Assembly (NCBI GenBank): GCA_017471405.1
Contig: JAFUTK010000010.1
Location: forward strand, 1 to 54,641
Origin: Ruminococcus sp.
GTDB lineage: Bacteria > Bacillota > Clostridia > Oscillospirales > Ruminococcaceae
DNA length: 54,641 nt
Direction: 5' to 3'
The position numbers were made by a program, and so were the translations under genes. Below the pieces are notes generated by a model. The model was given only the letters and a program-made list of their open reading frames with translations. It was not told the origin of the DNA and did not search any database. This document shows positions 15,384 through 25,044 of the stretch, in pieces. Position 1 is the stretch's first letter, and the number at the start of each line of letters is the position of its first letter.

Positions 15384-17427
15384 GATACTGGCACCCTGCG
15401 GGTCGCCGGAGGCGCTGGAGGCCGCACTTCGCACCGGCTGTGACGCCGTTTACCTCGGGGGAGAGGATTTCTCTGCGAGGGCCAATGCGGCGAACTTCTC
15501 CTATGAAGAGCTTAAAAAGGCTGTGGAGAGGTGCCATATCCGCGGGGTGAAGGTCTATCAGGCCATAAACACCGTCATCACCGACAGGGAGCTGGAAAAG
15601 TGTGCTGAGGCGGTGAGGGCGGCCTGCGAGCTGGGCGTAGACGGGCTCATCACGCAGGATCTGGCGCTGGTTTACATTGCGAGGGAGTGCTGCCCGGGAA
15701 TGGAGCTGCACGCTTCGACGCAGATGACCCTGCACACCGAAAAGGGAGTTATGCTGGCTAGGGAGCTGGGCTTTTCGAGAGCTGTCGTTTCAAGGGAGCT
15801 GCCGGCGGGCATAATAAGAGAGCTGTGCCGGCTGCCTATTGAGATAGAGGTGTTCGTTCACGGGGCGCTTTGTATGTCGGTGTCGGGGCAGTGCTTTATG
15901 TCGGCGGTCATCGGGTCGCGGAGCGCCAACAGGGGGCTTTGCGCACAGGCCTGCCGTTTGCCGGCGTCCTCCGTCAGAGATGACAGAGACAGCTGCGCGC
16001 TGTCGCTTAAGGATATGTCCCACGTGGGGCATCTGAGAGAACTGGAGGAGATGGGCGCCGCCTCCCTGAAAATAGAGGGAAGAATGAAGCGGCCGGAGTA
16101 CGTTGCGGCGGCGGTGGATGCCGTCAGGCGGGAGCTGGCGGGCGAGGAGCACGATATGGGTCTGCTCCGGGACGTTTTCTCGCGCTCCGGGTTTACTGAC
16201 GGGTACTACACCGGTAAGACCGGCAGGGATATGTTCGGCTACCGCCGGAAGGAGGACGTTGAAGCCTCGGCGGGGGCGCTTTCCGCGCTGCACGAGCTTT
16301 ACAGGCGGGAGTACAAGCGTTCAAAGGTGACGGCGTTAGTTAAAATGAAGCGGGGGGAGGCTGTGAGCCTGACCCTCACTGATGATAACGGCATTACGGC
16401 GTCTGTCAGCGGGGAAATGCCGCAGGAGGCGGTGAGCCGTCCGGCGGATAAGGTGTACCTCACCAAGCAGATAGGCAAGCTGGGGGATACTATCTACGAG
16501 CTCGGGGCGCTGGACTGCGAGCTTGACGATGGCGTGACCCTTCCGGCGGGAGCGCTGGGAGAGCTCAGGCGGGCTGCCTGCGCGGAGCTTGATAAGCAAA
16601 GATACGAACATTTTACTCGCCGTCCGGAATATATGAAAAAGAGCTTTGAATTCAAAGCTCCGAGGCGGGCGGAGAAGCAGGTCATCGACATCGGAATAAA
16701 CCGCGCCGATCAGCTGGATAATATAGATGTGAGCCGGGTTGGGAGAGTGTATGCTCCTCTAAAATTGGTGGAGCGGCTGCTGGAAAGCGGCTTTGACAGC
16801 GAAAAGCTCTGCGCCGTTATGCCGAGGTTCACCTTTGACGAGAAGAGAGATACCGAGCGCCTTGCCGGACTTAAGGCAAAGGGGCTAAAGGATATAGAGT
16901 GCACAAATTACGCTCACATTGCAATAGGCAGGGAGCTGGGAATGAAGCTCCACGGCGGGTTCGGGCTGAATGTTACCAATACCGCGGCGATGAAGCTGCT
17001 CCGGGAAATGGGACTTGAGGACTGCACCGTCTCCATAGAGCTTAAGGCGAGCGAGATAGCGGCGCTGGGGGACGAGTGCGGGATATCGGTGCTGGCATAT
17101 GGCAGGATACCGATGATGCTGACGGTCAACTGTCCTATAAGGGGGCAGAGGGGCTGCGGGAAATGCACGAAGGAGATATATGACCGCACCGGGCGAAGAA
17201 TGCCGGTGAGGTGTGAGAAGGCGCAGGGGTATGTGGAGATACTGAACTCCGATACGCTGTGCATATCGGATAAGCTGGGAGATTTCCCGACAGCTGAAAG
17301 GTTCAGGGTAGAGCTTTACGATGAGAGCCCGGAGAGGGCGGAGAAGATACTGACCGCCTTTGAACGGGGAGAGAAGCTGACGGGAGAGAGCCTGACGAAG
17401 GGGCTGTATTACAGAGGGGTAAAATAA
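15376..17427 (+). CDS. U32-family peptidase-like protein (RlhA/TrhP type)
   Basis: A 683-residue protein counted from the ATG at 15376, which overlaps the zapA stop. A longer in-frame start at 15328 would lie inside zapA and has no ribosome site. The U32 signature EVFVHGALCMSVSGQCFMS is near residues 155-175, followed by RGLCAQACRLP. A C-terminal cysteine set (NCPIRGQRGCGKC) lies near residue 580. U32 proteins are annotated as peptidases, but characterised members (TrhP, RlhA) are needed for RNA hydroxylation, and the cysteines may hold an iron-sulfur cluster. The full length is closer to RlhA-type than to short TrhP-type members. Confidence 0.85.
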   Translation: MAEILAPCGSPEALEAALRTGCDAVYLGGEDFSARANAANFSYEELKKAVERCHIRGVKVYQAINTVITDRELEKCAEAVRAACELGVDGLITQDLALVYIARECCPGMELHASTQMTLHTEKGVMLARELGFSRAVVSRELPAGIIRELCRLPIEIEVFVHGALCMSVSGQCFMSAVIGSRSANRGLCAQACRLPASSVRDDRDSCALSLKDMSHVGHLRELEEMGAASLKIEGRMKRPEYVAAAVDAVRRELAGEEHDMGLLRDVFSRSGFTDGYYTGKTGRDMFGYRRKEDVEASAGALSALHELYRREYKRSKVTALVKMKRGEAVSLTLTDDNGITASVSGEMPQEAVSRPADKVYLTKQIGKLGDTIYELGALDCELDDGVTLPAGALGELRRAACAELDKQRYEHFTRRPEYMKKSFEFKAPRRAEKQVIDIGINRADQLDNIDVSRVGRVYAPLKLVERLLESGFDSEKLCAVMPRFTFDEKRDTERLAGLKAKGLKDIECTNYAHIAIGRELGMKLHGGFGLNVTNTAAMKLLREMGLEDCTVSIELKASEIAALGDECGISVLAYGRIPMMLTVNCPIRGQRGCGKCTKEIYDRTGRRMPVRCEKAQGYVEILNSDTLCISDKLGDFPTAERFRVELYDESPERAEKILTAFERGEKLTGESLTKGLYYRGVK

Positions 17428-17444
17428 GGAAAGCACGCATAGAG

Positions 17445-17690
17445 TAGGGATAACGAACGCGGAGCGCGTTGCGCGGGTCCAGGGGGCGCGCTAGCCCCTG
17501 GCAGGTCAAGGGCAGCGCCCTTGCGGGGATATTTTATCCTCGACAAGCTCGGATAAAATGGGGCAAAGCCCCAGGTCGCGGCGCCGAAAAGCTGCAAATC
17601 TGCACTCGCAGGAAAAGAGGGAGCGTCAGCGACCAATTTTTCCGTATCTCGGCGCACGAAGTGAGGGGTCAGCGGCGTGTCCTACGAGAA
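17445..17690 (+). repeat. Dispersed repeat family A, copy 1
   Basis: Begins with GGGATAACGAACGCGGAGCGCG. Contains the ATTTTATCC...GGATAAAAT hairpin (17531-17559) and the GGAAAAGAGGG...TTTTTCC hairpin (17611-17643, GG/CC form). It is shorter than other copies and runs into a family C repeat. There is no credible coding. Confidence 0.85.
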
Positions 17691-17714
17691 TGAGCTTGAA
17701 AATGTGCTGCACAG

Positions 17715-17829
17715 CTCACTATGTGAAATGCGAGTACCAAAGACCATAGTACGGGCAGACTTCGGTCGCGGAATAGGGGTGACATGCCCGCAGGAGTGGC
17801 AGCGACCAAAGGGAGCGCAGCGCGACGCC
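17715..17829 (+). repeat. Dispersed repeat family C, copy 1
   Basis: A unit of about 115 bp running from CTCACTATGTGAAATGCGAG to GGAGCGCAGCGCGACGCC. It is clearly homologous to the inverted copies at 38772-38885 and 44669-44780 and to the tandem copies near 30818. It lies immediately upstream of the PH-domain gene's ribosome site. Confidence 0.85.
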
Positions 17830-17846
17830 AAAAAAGAGGTGAACCA

Positions 17847-19370
17847 GTGAAAAAGCCGAACATATCCAAGGAGGTTATAAGGGAGAAGAGAAGCTTTCTT
17901 CACGAGTTTCTGAGAAGGAGACAGCATCCCATAAAAATATTGGGGTATACCTCTAAGGTGTTGTGGCTGCTGCTGATACCGCTGGCGAAAAACTTTGTTG
18001 CTTCCAGCTTTGATATTCAAGGGTGGCTAAGGACATACTGGCTGGATCTGTTCACCATTCTCTTTATCGTGGGGTTTGCGGTGTTCAGGTGGCTGTTTGT
18101 GTTCTATAAGATAGAAGAGGACAGGATAACCACGCATACCGGCCCCTTCGGAATGATAAGAACGACCATCTATTTCAGCCAGATAACCGCTATGAGAGTA
18201 AGGCAGGGGTTTTTGTATAAGGCGGTGAATGCCGCTACTATGAACATCGAGACCTCAGCCGTTTCGCTTACCTCAAATGAGATGAAGCTGGTCATCTCGG
18301 AAAAAAGCATCGAGGAAATATATAAGATAGTCTCCTCCCGAAGCGAGGGGGAGCCAGCCTTTACAGTTATGCCGAAGAAAACGCAGATGCTCATATTCTC
18401 GCTGTTTTTTTCCTCCACCTTTTCGGGAATGATAATCTTCGCAACGGTGGTGTGGCAGGCCTACCGAATGGTGGGCAGAGAGATGGAGCAGCAGGTGGCT
18501 GACAAGGTCAACGGCGAGTTCACCAAGATAGATTCAATGACCCTGCGGCTCTCCGAGACGGTGCCCCAGGCGGTGCTTATAGTCGGGGGACTTATCGCGG
18601 GAAGCTGGCTCATATCCTTCACATCAAATCTGATGAGCAACTGGAATTTCAGGGCTATGCGCCGGGGCGGACAGATAATCACCGAATCCGGGGCGTTTCA
18701 GAGGACGAGGACTGTCCTCAACAGAGACAAGATAAACTACTTTGATATAAGACAATCGCTGACCATGAAGATAGCAAGGATAAGCTCGGTTCATATCCTA
18801 TGCGCAGGGTACAGTGAAAGGAAGAAGGATACCGCGGCGCTGATACCCATAACCGGGAACGATGATATGATGGCATCCCTGCGGCTGCTGGAGCCGGAGC
18901 TGGGCAAGCAGCGCTCACAGGTAGGGACAGGGCCGGGAGCGGTGGCTAGGTTTATTATCCCGCCCATCATTATGAGCCTTGTGCCGGTGGCCGGGGGGAC
19001 CGTTGCGAAGCTGCTGCTAAAGCGCTGGGAGACGGAGATAACCATATTTATGCTGGCGCTGACGGTGCCGCTGTTATGGCTGATAGTGGTACAGTTCTTT
19101 GCGGTGAGGTACACCACTGTGGGAATGACGAGGGACACTTGCACGCTTTCCTACTGCAAGCTTTACCAGTTTCACAGGATAGTGGTGCCGATGGAGAAGA
19201 TAACGAGAATGGACTTAAGCCAGAACCCGTTTCAGAGAATGAGCGGCACCTGCACGCTGACGGTATACACTGATTCGGAGAAGAGGAAGGCGCACAGGAT
19301 AGGCAGGCTGAGGCATACTGAGGTGAGCGAGATGCTGGCGCAGTATGTTGATGAGAGGTTTGCGGGGTAA
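17847..19370 (+). CDS. PH-domain (bPH2) membrane protein, YdbT-like
   Basis: A 507-residue protein from the GTG at 17847, which has GAGGTG eight bases upstream. An in-frame ATG at 17784 lies inside the family C repeat and is rejected. Several hydrophobic segments are interspersed with three bPH2-type domains (FYKIEEDRITTHTGPFGMIR; ITESGAFQRTRTVLNRDKIN; VRYTTVGMTRDTCTLSYCKL). This architecture matches the B. subtilis YdbS/YdbT group, which is linked to resistance to some bacteriocins. The local function is not evident, and the gene sits alone between repeat blocks. Confidence 0.75.
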   Translation: MKKPNISKEVIREKRSFLHEFLRRRQHPIKILGYTSKVLWLLLIPLAKNFVASSFDIQGWLRTYWLDLFTILFIVGFAVFRWLFVFYKIEEDRITTHTGPFGMIRTTIYFSQITAMRVRQGFLYKAVNAATMNIETSAVSLTSNEMKLVISEKSIEEIYKIVSSRSEGEPAFTVMPKKTQMLIFSLFFSSTFSGMIIFATVVWQAYRMVGREMEQQVADKVNGEFTKIDSMTLRLSETVPQAVLIVGGLIAGSWLISFTSNLMSNWNFRAMRRGGQIITESGAFQRTRTVLNRDKINYFDIRQSLTMKIARISSVHILCAGYSERKKDTAALIPITGNDDMMASLRLLEPELGKQRSQVGTGPGAVARFIIPPIIMSLVPVAGGTVAKLLLKRWETEITIFMLALTVPLLWLIVVQFFAVRYTTVGMTRDTCTLSYCKLYQFHRIVVPMEKITRMDLSQNPFQRMSGTCTLTVYTDSEKRKAHRIGRLRHTEVSEMLAQYVDERFAG

Positions 19371-19380
19371 TTCGGAAATT

Positions 19381-19880
19381 GTAGGGATAACGAACGCGGA
19401 GCGCGATAAAAAGCGCGCGGTCAAGCCTCGCGCCAGAGGCTTGCGGGTCAATTTTATCCTCGACAAGCTCGGATAAAATGGGGCAGAGCCCTTGCGGAGC
19501 TCGAGGCAGAGCCTCGTTTGCGGCGCCAGCCGCAACTCGGCGCTGCGCCAGTGTAGGAAAAGGCTCTACCTTTTTAAATCAAGTCAAGGTTTCAAGAACA
19601 AACATATTTCGCAGCGCCGAAATGTTACAAGTCTGCACTCACAGGAAACAGTGAGCGCAGCGAACGTTTTTCCGTACCTAGACGCACAATCTGCGGGTGC
19701 CCGTCTCCTCGCCGCTGACGCGGCTCGGGGGATTTCCGGAAAAGGATATTCTCTCCGCCTGCGGCGGAGAAATACCCTTTTCTGGCGAAATACAATGTTG
19801 AAACCGCGGGCGCAAAAGTGCATCGCCCGTATAACTGAAAGCGACGAAGGAGCGTAACGCGACTTCGGTGGTGCACCGCG
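19381..19880 (+). repeat. Dispersed repeat family A, copy 2 (longest)
   Basis: Fills the whole gap before cheA. In order it has the AACGAACGCGGAGCGCG start, the ATTTTATCC hairpin (19451-19479), the GCGGCGCC/GCGCTGCG block, the TTTCGCAGCGCCGAAA block, the GT/AC-form hairpin (19644-19673), a long CCGGAAAAGG...CCTTTTCTGG hairpin (19736-19785) and the GAAGGAGCGTAACGCG module (about 19802-19865). The cheA ribosome site AGGAGGG comes straight after. Confidence 0.88.
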
Positions 19881-19900
19881 TGCACATAGGAGGGATATAG

Positions 19901-22255
19901 ATGAGTAAGTTCGACGCTGGTATGGAGTCGATGCTGGATACCTTTGTCTTTGAGTCCACAGAGCTGCTGGAAAATCTCGACGAGATATTGATGCGTACCG
20001 AAAACAGCGAGCTCACTGCTGACGATATCGCGGAGATTTTCCGCGTGATGCATACCATAAAGGGCTCGGCGGCAATGATGGGCCTTAAGAATATGTCCGA
20101 GCTGGCTCACGCCGTTGAGGACATCTATTTCGTTGTGCGTGAGCACCCGGAGCTGGAGTTCGACCACGCGCCGCTCTATGAGTTCTCCTTCACCACCTCG
20201 GACAACTTAAAGACCGAGATAGAGAACCTCTCGGACGAGTCGATACCGCTGACGGATTTCTCTGATCTGGTGGGAAGGCTCCACGAGTATGCCGCCTACC
20301 TGACGGGGCTCTCCAAGGGGGAGGCTGTGGCGGCACCCTCGGCGGCGAAGCAGGAGATATTCGCAGATGACGAGCCTGAGGGCGTAAAGACCGTCCGGGT
20401 GAGGTTTACCGATAATTGCCTGATGCCCTCTATCAGGGCGATGGTGCTGTTAAATTCCATAGGCAGTGATGCGGAGGTGCTCTCCACTATCCCCAAGGAC
20501 CTTGAGGCGGAGAACGTGGACGAGGAGATAGCCGATCAGGGCTTTATAATCAAGCTAAACTGCGACGACCTCTCCATCGTTATGTCCATACTTAAGGACG
20601 GCGTTGACGTTGCTACGGTGGAGGAGGTCAAGAGACAGGCTCCTGCGGCGGCTAAGCCTGCCGAGACGGCAGCAAAGCCTGGGGGCTCTTCTGAACAGGG
20701 AGTTTCCACCTTCCTTGTAAAGTTTGAGGAGGGCTGCCTGATGCCCGCCATCAGGGCGATGGTGCTAAAAAATACAGTCAGCTCTATGGGAGAGGACTTA
20801 AAGACCGACCCTGCTGACCTTGAGAGCGACACTGCGGACGACGACATCGCCAAGAAGGGCTTCCGCATCGAGCTAAGGGCCAAGGACCCGGAGGCGGTGC
20901 TTGCTGCACTTAAGGACGGAGTAAACGTGTTGTCTGCGGAGAAGCTGGAGCCGGCGGCTCCCAAGCCTGCGGAGGAAAGTGCTGCGGCGCCTGCGGCAGC
21001 GGCTCCCGCGGCAAAGGCTCAGGCGGCTGCAAAGGCGGCGGACACCTCTCACAGCAGCATCATATCTGTAAGGCTCGACAAGCTGGACAGACTGCTTGAT
21101 CTTGTGGCGGAGATAGTTATAACCGAGTCGGGCGTTACCTCTAATCCTGACCTGAAAAACGTCACCGGCAGCCTTGACAGGTTCCAGAAGTCGGCGCGTG
21201 AGCTAAAAAAGCTCACCGACGAGCTGCAGGACGTGGTAATGTCAATACGAATGGTGCCGGTGCAGACGGCGTTCTCAAAGATGAGCCGAGTTGTCAGGGA
21301 TATGAACAAGACGCTGGGCAAGAATGTTGATCTGGTGTTCGTGGGAGCGGACACTGAGGCGGATAAATCCGTTGTAGATATTCTGGGCGACCCGCTGATG
21401 CATATTGTAAGAAACGCTGTTGACCACGGCATCGAGACCCCTGCGGAGCGTGCGGCGGCGGGCAAGACTGAAAAGCCTACCGTTACCCTCTCGGCGGGAT
21501 ATGAGAGCGGAGAGGTTGTTATCTCCTGCGAAGACAACGGCGCGGGAATGGACCCCAAAAAGCTGCTGGCAAAGGCCAAGAAGAACGGCATCCTCACCAA
21601 GCCGGAGAACGAGTACACCGACGCGGAGTGCTACGAGCTGATAATGACAGCGGGCTTCTCCACCAACGAGACCGTCACCGAGTACTCGGGGCGCGGCGTT
21701 GGAATGGACGTTGTAAGAAAGAACATAGAAAAGGTCGGCGGAAAAATGTCCATCGACTCGGAGCTGGGAAGAGGCTCCAAGTTCACCATAAGGATACCTC
21801 TTTCGCTGTCCATCATTGACGTATTGGGTGTCAGCGCAAACGGCACCGAGCTGTCCGTACCTGTCACCTCCGTAAAGGAGATATTCAGAGCGGAGAAGGA
21901 CATGCTCATAAAGGACCCGGACGGCACCGAGCTGGTAATGCTCAGAGACAAGTGTCTGCGGGTGGTAAGGCTCTCCGACGCCTTCGAGCTGGAGGGGGAG
22001 AGGATACCGCTGGAGGAGGGCATAATGCTCTATTGCAGCGAGCAGGACAGGGAGGCTGTGGTGTTTGCAGACGAGCTGACGGCAGACCAGCAGGTAGTTG
22101 TAAAGCCGCTTTCGCTGCTGCTGAACAAATACGACCTAAAAAGCAAGGGGCTTTCGGGCTACTCCATACTGGCGGACGGAAGCATCACACTGATAACCGA
22201 CATCAACGAGCTGTTCATACACAACGGTGTAAGGGCGGCGGAGCAGAGCAGATAA
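19901..22255 (+). CDS. cheA: Chemotaxis sensor histidine kinase CheA with duplicated P2-like domain
   Basis: A 784-residue kinase that phosphorylates CheY and CheB in response to receptor-CheW input. The Hpt (P1) domain has the phosphorylated His at residue 51 (VMHTIKGSAAMMG). Two homologous segments follow at about 161-245 and 267-350 (CLMPSIRAMVL and CLMPAIRAMVL, each ending LKDGV[DN]V). They have the size and position of P2 response-regulator docking domains and appear duplicated. A Pro/Ala linker leads to the dimerisation domain (from about 385), the ATPase domain with N-box LMHIVRNAVDHGIE and G1 EDNGAGMD, and a CheW-like P5 domain (about 640-775). CheW follows after 12 bases. No cheY lies in the window. 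Confidence 0.95.
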   Translation: MSKFDAGMESMLDTFVFESTELLENLDEILMRTENSELTADDIAEIFRVMHTIKGSAAMMGLKNMSELAHAVEDIYFVVREHPELEFDHAPLYEFSFTTSDNLKTEIENLSDESIPLTDFSDLVGRLHEYAAYLTGLSKGEAVAAPSAAKQEIFADDEPEGVKTVRVRFTDNCLMPSIRAMVLLNSIGSDAEVLSTIPKDLEAENVDEEIADQGFIIKLNCDDLSIVMSILKDGVDVATVEEVKRQAPAAAKPAETAAKPGGSSEQGVSTFLVKFEEGCLMPAIRAMVLKNTVSSMGEDLKTDPADLESDTADDDIAKKGFRIELRAKDPEAVLAALKDGVNVLSAEKLEPAAPKPAEESAAAPAAAAPAAKAQAAAKAADTSHSSIISVRLDKLDRLLDLVAEIVITESGVTSNPDLKNVTGSLDRFQKSARELKKLTDELQDVVMSIRMVPVQTAFSKMSRVVRDMNKTLGKNVDLVFVGADTEADKSVVDILGDPLMHIVRNAVDHGIETPAERAAAGKTEKPTVTLSAGYESGEVVISCEDNGAGMDPKKLLAKAKKNGILTKPENEYTDAECYELIMTAGFSTNETVTEYSGRGVGMDVVRKNIEKVGGKMSIDSELGRGSKFTIRIPLSLSIIDVLGVSANGTELSVPVTSVKEIFRAEKDMLIKDPDGTELVMLRDKCLRVVRLSDAFELEGERIPLEEGIMLYCSEQDREAVVFADELTADQQVVVKPLSLLLNKYDLKSKGLSGYSILADGSITLITDINELFIHNGVRAAEQSR

Positions 22256-22267
22256 GGAGGGGGAGCA

Positions 22268-22696
22268 ATGGACGAGTTGAATGTTAAGGCTGGACAGCTG
22301 CTCACCTTCGGCTGCAACGATCAGGTCTACGGGTTCGACATCACCTCGGTGACGGACATTATCGAGATACCAGAGATAACCATGCTGCCTATGGTAGCGG
22401 ACTACATTCCGGGGATAATGAATCTCAGAGGCAAGGTAGTGCCGGTGATGGATTTTGCCGGGAGAATGGGCTTTGAGAAGCCGGAGTACGACTCGCACAG
22501 CTGCATTGTAGTAGTTGACTGCGAGGGGTCGCTGTTGGGAGTGAGAGTACCGAAGGTAATAGATGCGGAGGAATACGAGGCGGAGAACATCAGTGATTCG
22601 CCGGTGGAGAACTCGTGCATTATCGGGTATATAGAGCTTCATGGCAGGAGAGTTACGGTCATTGACTGTATAAGGCTGTCGGAGAAGAACAGGTAG
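22268..22696 (+). CDS. cheW: Chemotaxis coupling protein CheW
   Basis: A 142-residue single CheW domain that links CheA to chemoreceptors. AAGGAGGGGG precedes the ATG. The family pattern is readable: LLTFGCNDQVYGFDITSVTDII at the N-terminus, then VADYIPGIMNLRGKVVPVMD, then VVVDCEGSLLGVRVPKV. A second, more divergent cheW lies at 25045. A repeat block separates this gene from cheR. Confidence 0.93.
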   Translation: MDELNVKAGQLLTFGCNDQVYGFDITSVTDIIEIPEITMLPMVADYIPGIMNLRGKVVPVMDFAGRMGFEKPEYDSHSCIVVVDCEGSLLGVRVPKVIDAEEYEAENISDSPVENSCIIGYIELHGRRVTVIDCIRLSEKNR

Positions 22697-22705
22697 CGCA
22701 CACAG

Positions 22706-23150
22706 TTGGGATAACGAACGCGGAGCGCGTTAAAAGTTTCGGTCGGCTCAAGGAACTTGAGCCTGCCTTTCTTCAAAGGCTTGCGGGTCAAGGGCAGAGC
22801 CCTTGCAGGGTCTGGGGCTGGCCCCAGGTCGCGGCGTCAGCCGCGAGACGGCGCTGCGCAAAGAAACGAAAAGGCATCGACTTTTCCTGCCATATCACCG
22901 ACGCAAGAACAAACAATTTCGCAGCGCCGAAATGTCACAGCTCTGCACTCACAGGAAACAGTGAGCGTCAGCGAACGTTTTTCCGTACCTAGGACAGCAA
23001 ACTGTGGGCGCCCGGTTCCTCGCCGCTGACGCGGCTGGGAGAAATTTCGGAAAAGGATATTATCTCCGCCTGCTTGGGGCGTGCGGAAAACGCGGCGGGG
23101 GCAAGCCACCGCCCTACAGGTCAGGTCGGAACCGCAGGCGCAGAAGTGAA
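22706..23150 (+). repeat. Dispersed repeat family A, copy 3
   Basis: Occupies most of the 500-base gap between cheW and cheR. Starts with GGGATAACGAACGCGG, lacks the ATTTTATCC hairpin, and keeps the GGCGTCAGCCGC/GCGCTGCG block, the TTTCGCAGCGCCGAAA block and the GT/AC-form hairpin (22954-22984). Only the left half of the CCGGAAAAGG module remains, and it is followed by a GGGGGCAAGCC segment shared with copy 4. Confidence 0.85.
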
Positions 23151-23196
23151 ATGTTGTACATAGGAGATAAAATAACAAATTTTAGGAGAAAAATGT

Positions 23197-24024
23197 ATGC
23201 AGCTGAGTAATGAGGATCATGTCAGACTGGCTAAGGTCATCAAGGCTAAATACGGACTCAACCTTACCGAGAAGAAGTATCTCATCGAGTCAAGGCTCAC
23301 TAACTATGTGCTTGACTGCGGATTTGATAACTTCACCGAGTATTTAGAGAGCGTCTATGCCGACAGAAGCGGCATAGAGATGACCAATATCATCAGCAGG
23401 CTGACAACGAATTATACCTATTTCATGCGGGAGAGCGAGCATTTCAGACACTTCACCGAGGTGTTTTTGAAGGAGGCCGAGAGCCGCATCGAGGATAAGG
23501 ACCTGCGCATATGGAGCGCGGGGTGCTCCTTCGGCAACGAGCCCTATAACCTCGCTATGTGCCTGCATGAGTATTTCGGCGACGACGCCGACAACTGGGA
23601 CAGCAGGATACTTGCTACCGATATCTCCTTCAATGCTCTTAGAATGGCGAAGCAGGGAGTGTTCGCGGAGCAGGCGCTGCAGGAGCTGCCCGAGAGCTGG
23701 ATAAGAAAATATTTCAACCGGCACGTCAACGGTACCTATCAGGTGAATGAGGAATTAAGAAACGATGTGGTGTTCAAGTACCATAACCTGATGGAGCCCA
23801 TCGGCTTTAAAAAGAAGTTCGACCTTATCGTTTGCCGGAACGTTATGATATACTTTGACGAGCAGACCAAGGAGGAGCTCATCAACCGGTTCTATGACGC
23901 CACCGAGCCGGGAGGCTACCTCTACATAGGCCACGCCGAGAGCGCGCCCAAGGAGATAAAGTACGAATATGTGCAGCCTGCGATATACCGCAAGCCGCTG
24001 AAGGGAGATGAAGAGAATGAGTGA
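23197..24024 (+). CDS. cheR: Chemotaxis protein methyltransferase CheR
   Basis: A 275-residue SAM-dependent methyltransferase that methylates glutamates on chemoreceptors. The N-terminal helical domain is at about 5-75 (LAKVIKAKYGLNLTEKKYLI). The SAM site is WSAGCSFGNEPYNLAMCL, where most CheR proteins read CSTGEEPYS, so an acidic residue is replaced by Asn. The later motifs LATDISFNALRMAKQG and DLIVCRNVMIYFD are intact. AGGAG lies nine bases before this ATG; the ATG at 23193 runs into an early stop. The end overlaps cheB. Confidence 0.93.
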   Translation: MQLSNEDHVRLAKVIKAKYGLNLTEKKYLIESRLTNYVLDCGFDNFTEYLESVYADRSGIEMTNIISRLTTNYTYFMRESEHFRHFTEVFLKEAESRIEDKDLRIWSAGCSFGNEPYNLAMCLHEYFGDDADNWDSRILATDISFNALRMAKQGVFAEQALQELPESWIRKYFNRHVNGTYQVNEELRNDVVFKYHNLMEPIGFKKKFDLIVCRNVMIYFDEQTKEELINRFYDATEPGGYLYIGHAESAPKEIKYEYVQPAIYRKPLKGDEENE

Positions 24025-25030
24025 TATCAAGGTGCTGATCGCTGACGATTCAATACTGTTTTCAAGGTTTCTGAAAAGCGTTGTGGACTCAGCAGAGGGC
24101 TTTGCCTGCTGCGCCTGCTGCTCCAACGTCTTTGAGGCAAGAGATGAGATAGAGAGGCTCAAGCCTGATATGCTCATACTCGATATCGAGATGCCCAAAA
24201 TGAACGGCATCGCGTTTTTAAGACAGCTGATACCGCAGTACACCGTGCCGGTCATCGTGTGCTCCTCCAGGAGAGACCTGGTGCTGCAGGCGATGCAGGC
24301 GGGCGCCGCCGATTATATCCCCAAGCCCGAGGAGGGCGGCTACGACGAGTTCAAGCAGAAGCTGCTCAAATCCCTCAAGGCCTCCGCCAACATCAAGAGA
24401 GTAAAGAGCGGATGCAAGTTCTATAACGTCAGGGCTGCCGCAGCAGCGGAGGTCATCTCGCGGAAGATAATCATCATCGGAGGGTCTGCGGGAAGCACCG
24501 AGGCGCTGCCGAAGATACTAACAAGCTTTGACAAGAACACTCCCCCCGCGGCGGTGGTACTGCATATGCCGGAGGGGTATACCTCGCTGTACGCCAAGCG
24601 AATGAATGCGGAGCATCCGCAGCTGACCATCGTGGAGGCGGAGCAGGGGCTCTACCTCAAAAACGGAATGGTGGTCATCGCCCAGGGCGACAAGCATATG
24701 AGACTGTTCAAGGACGCGAAAGGATATTTTGTCACCTGCGAAGCGGGGCCGAAGGTATCGGGACACTGTCCGTCGGTGGACGTGTTCTTTGAGTCGGCGG
24801 CGTACTGCGCCGGAGGCGAGGCCATCGGCGTCATACTCACCGGAATGGGCAAGGACGGCGCGAGGGGTCTTTCGCAGATGCATCACGCGGGAGCGTACAC
24901 CATAGGTCAGAGCGAAAAGAGCTCGGCGGTGTACGGTATGCCCAAGGCAGCCTTTGAGTTGGGCGCAGTTGACAAGCAGTGCGACCTTGAAAAGATAGGC
25001 GACGCCATAAAGGCGTGGTATCTGAAATAA
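24017..25030 (+). CDS. cheB: Chemotaxis response regulator methylesterase CheB
   Basis: A 337-residue two-domain protein. The receiver domain (about 1-120) has the acidic pair ADDS and the phospho-acceptor Asp in LILDIEMPKMNG. The C-terminal methylesterase domain has the catalytic Ser in IIIGGSAGSTEA, the His in LHMPEGYTS and the Asp in GMGKDGARGL. It removes methyl groups added by CheR and adjusts receptor sensitivity. Start chosen at ATG 24017, which has better spacing from AAGGGAG than ATG 24008. It overlaps the cheR stop. Confidence 0.93.
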   Translation: MSDIKVLIADDSILFSRFLKSVVDSAEGFACCACCSNVFEARDEIERLKPDMLILDIEMPKMNGIAFLRQLIPQYTVPVIVCSSRRDLVLQAMQAGAADYIPKPEEGGYDEFKQKLLKSLKASANIKRVKSGCKFYNVRAAAAAEVISRKIIIIGGSAGSTEALPKILTSFDKNTPPAAVVLHMPEGYTSLYAKRMNAEHPQLTIVEAEQGLYLKNGMVVIAQGDKHMRLFKDAKGYFVTCEAGPKVSGHCPSVDVFFESAAYCAGGEAIGVILTGMGKDGARGLSQMHHAGAYTIGQSEKSSAVYGMPKAAFELGAVDKQCDLEKIGDAIKAWYLK

Positions 25031-25044
25031 GAGGGTGACGGACT

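Noticed and set aside
17784-17846. Longer N-terminus for the PH-domain protein
   Set aside because: The extra codons lie in family C repeat DNA and a good ribosome site serves the GTG at 17847.
19492-19857. Open frames inside family A repeats
   Set aside because: Frames differ between copies and are not conserved; the conserved signal is base pairing, not protein.
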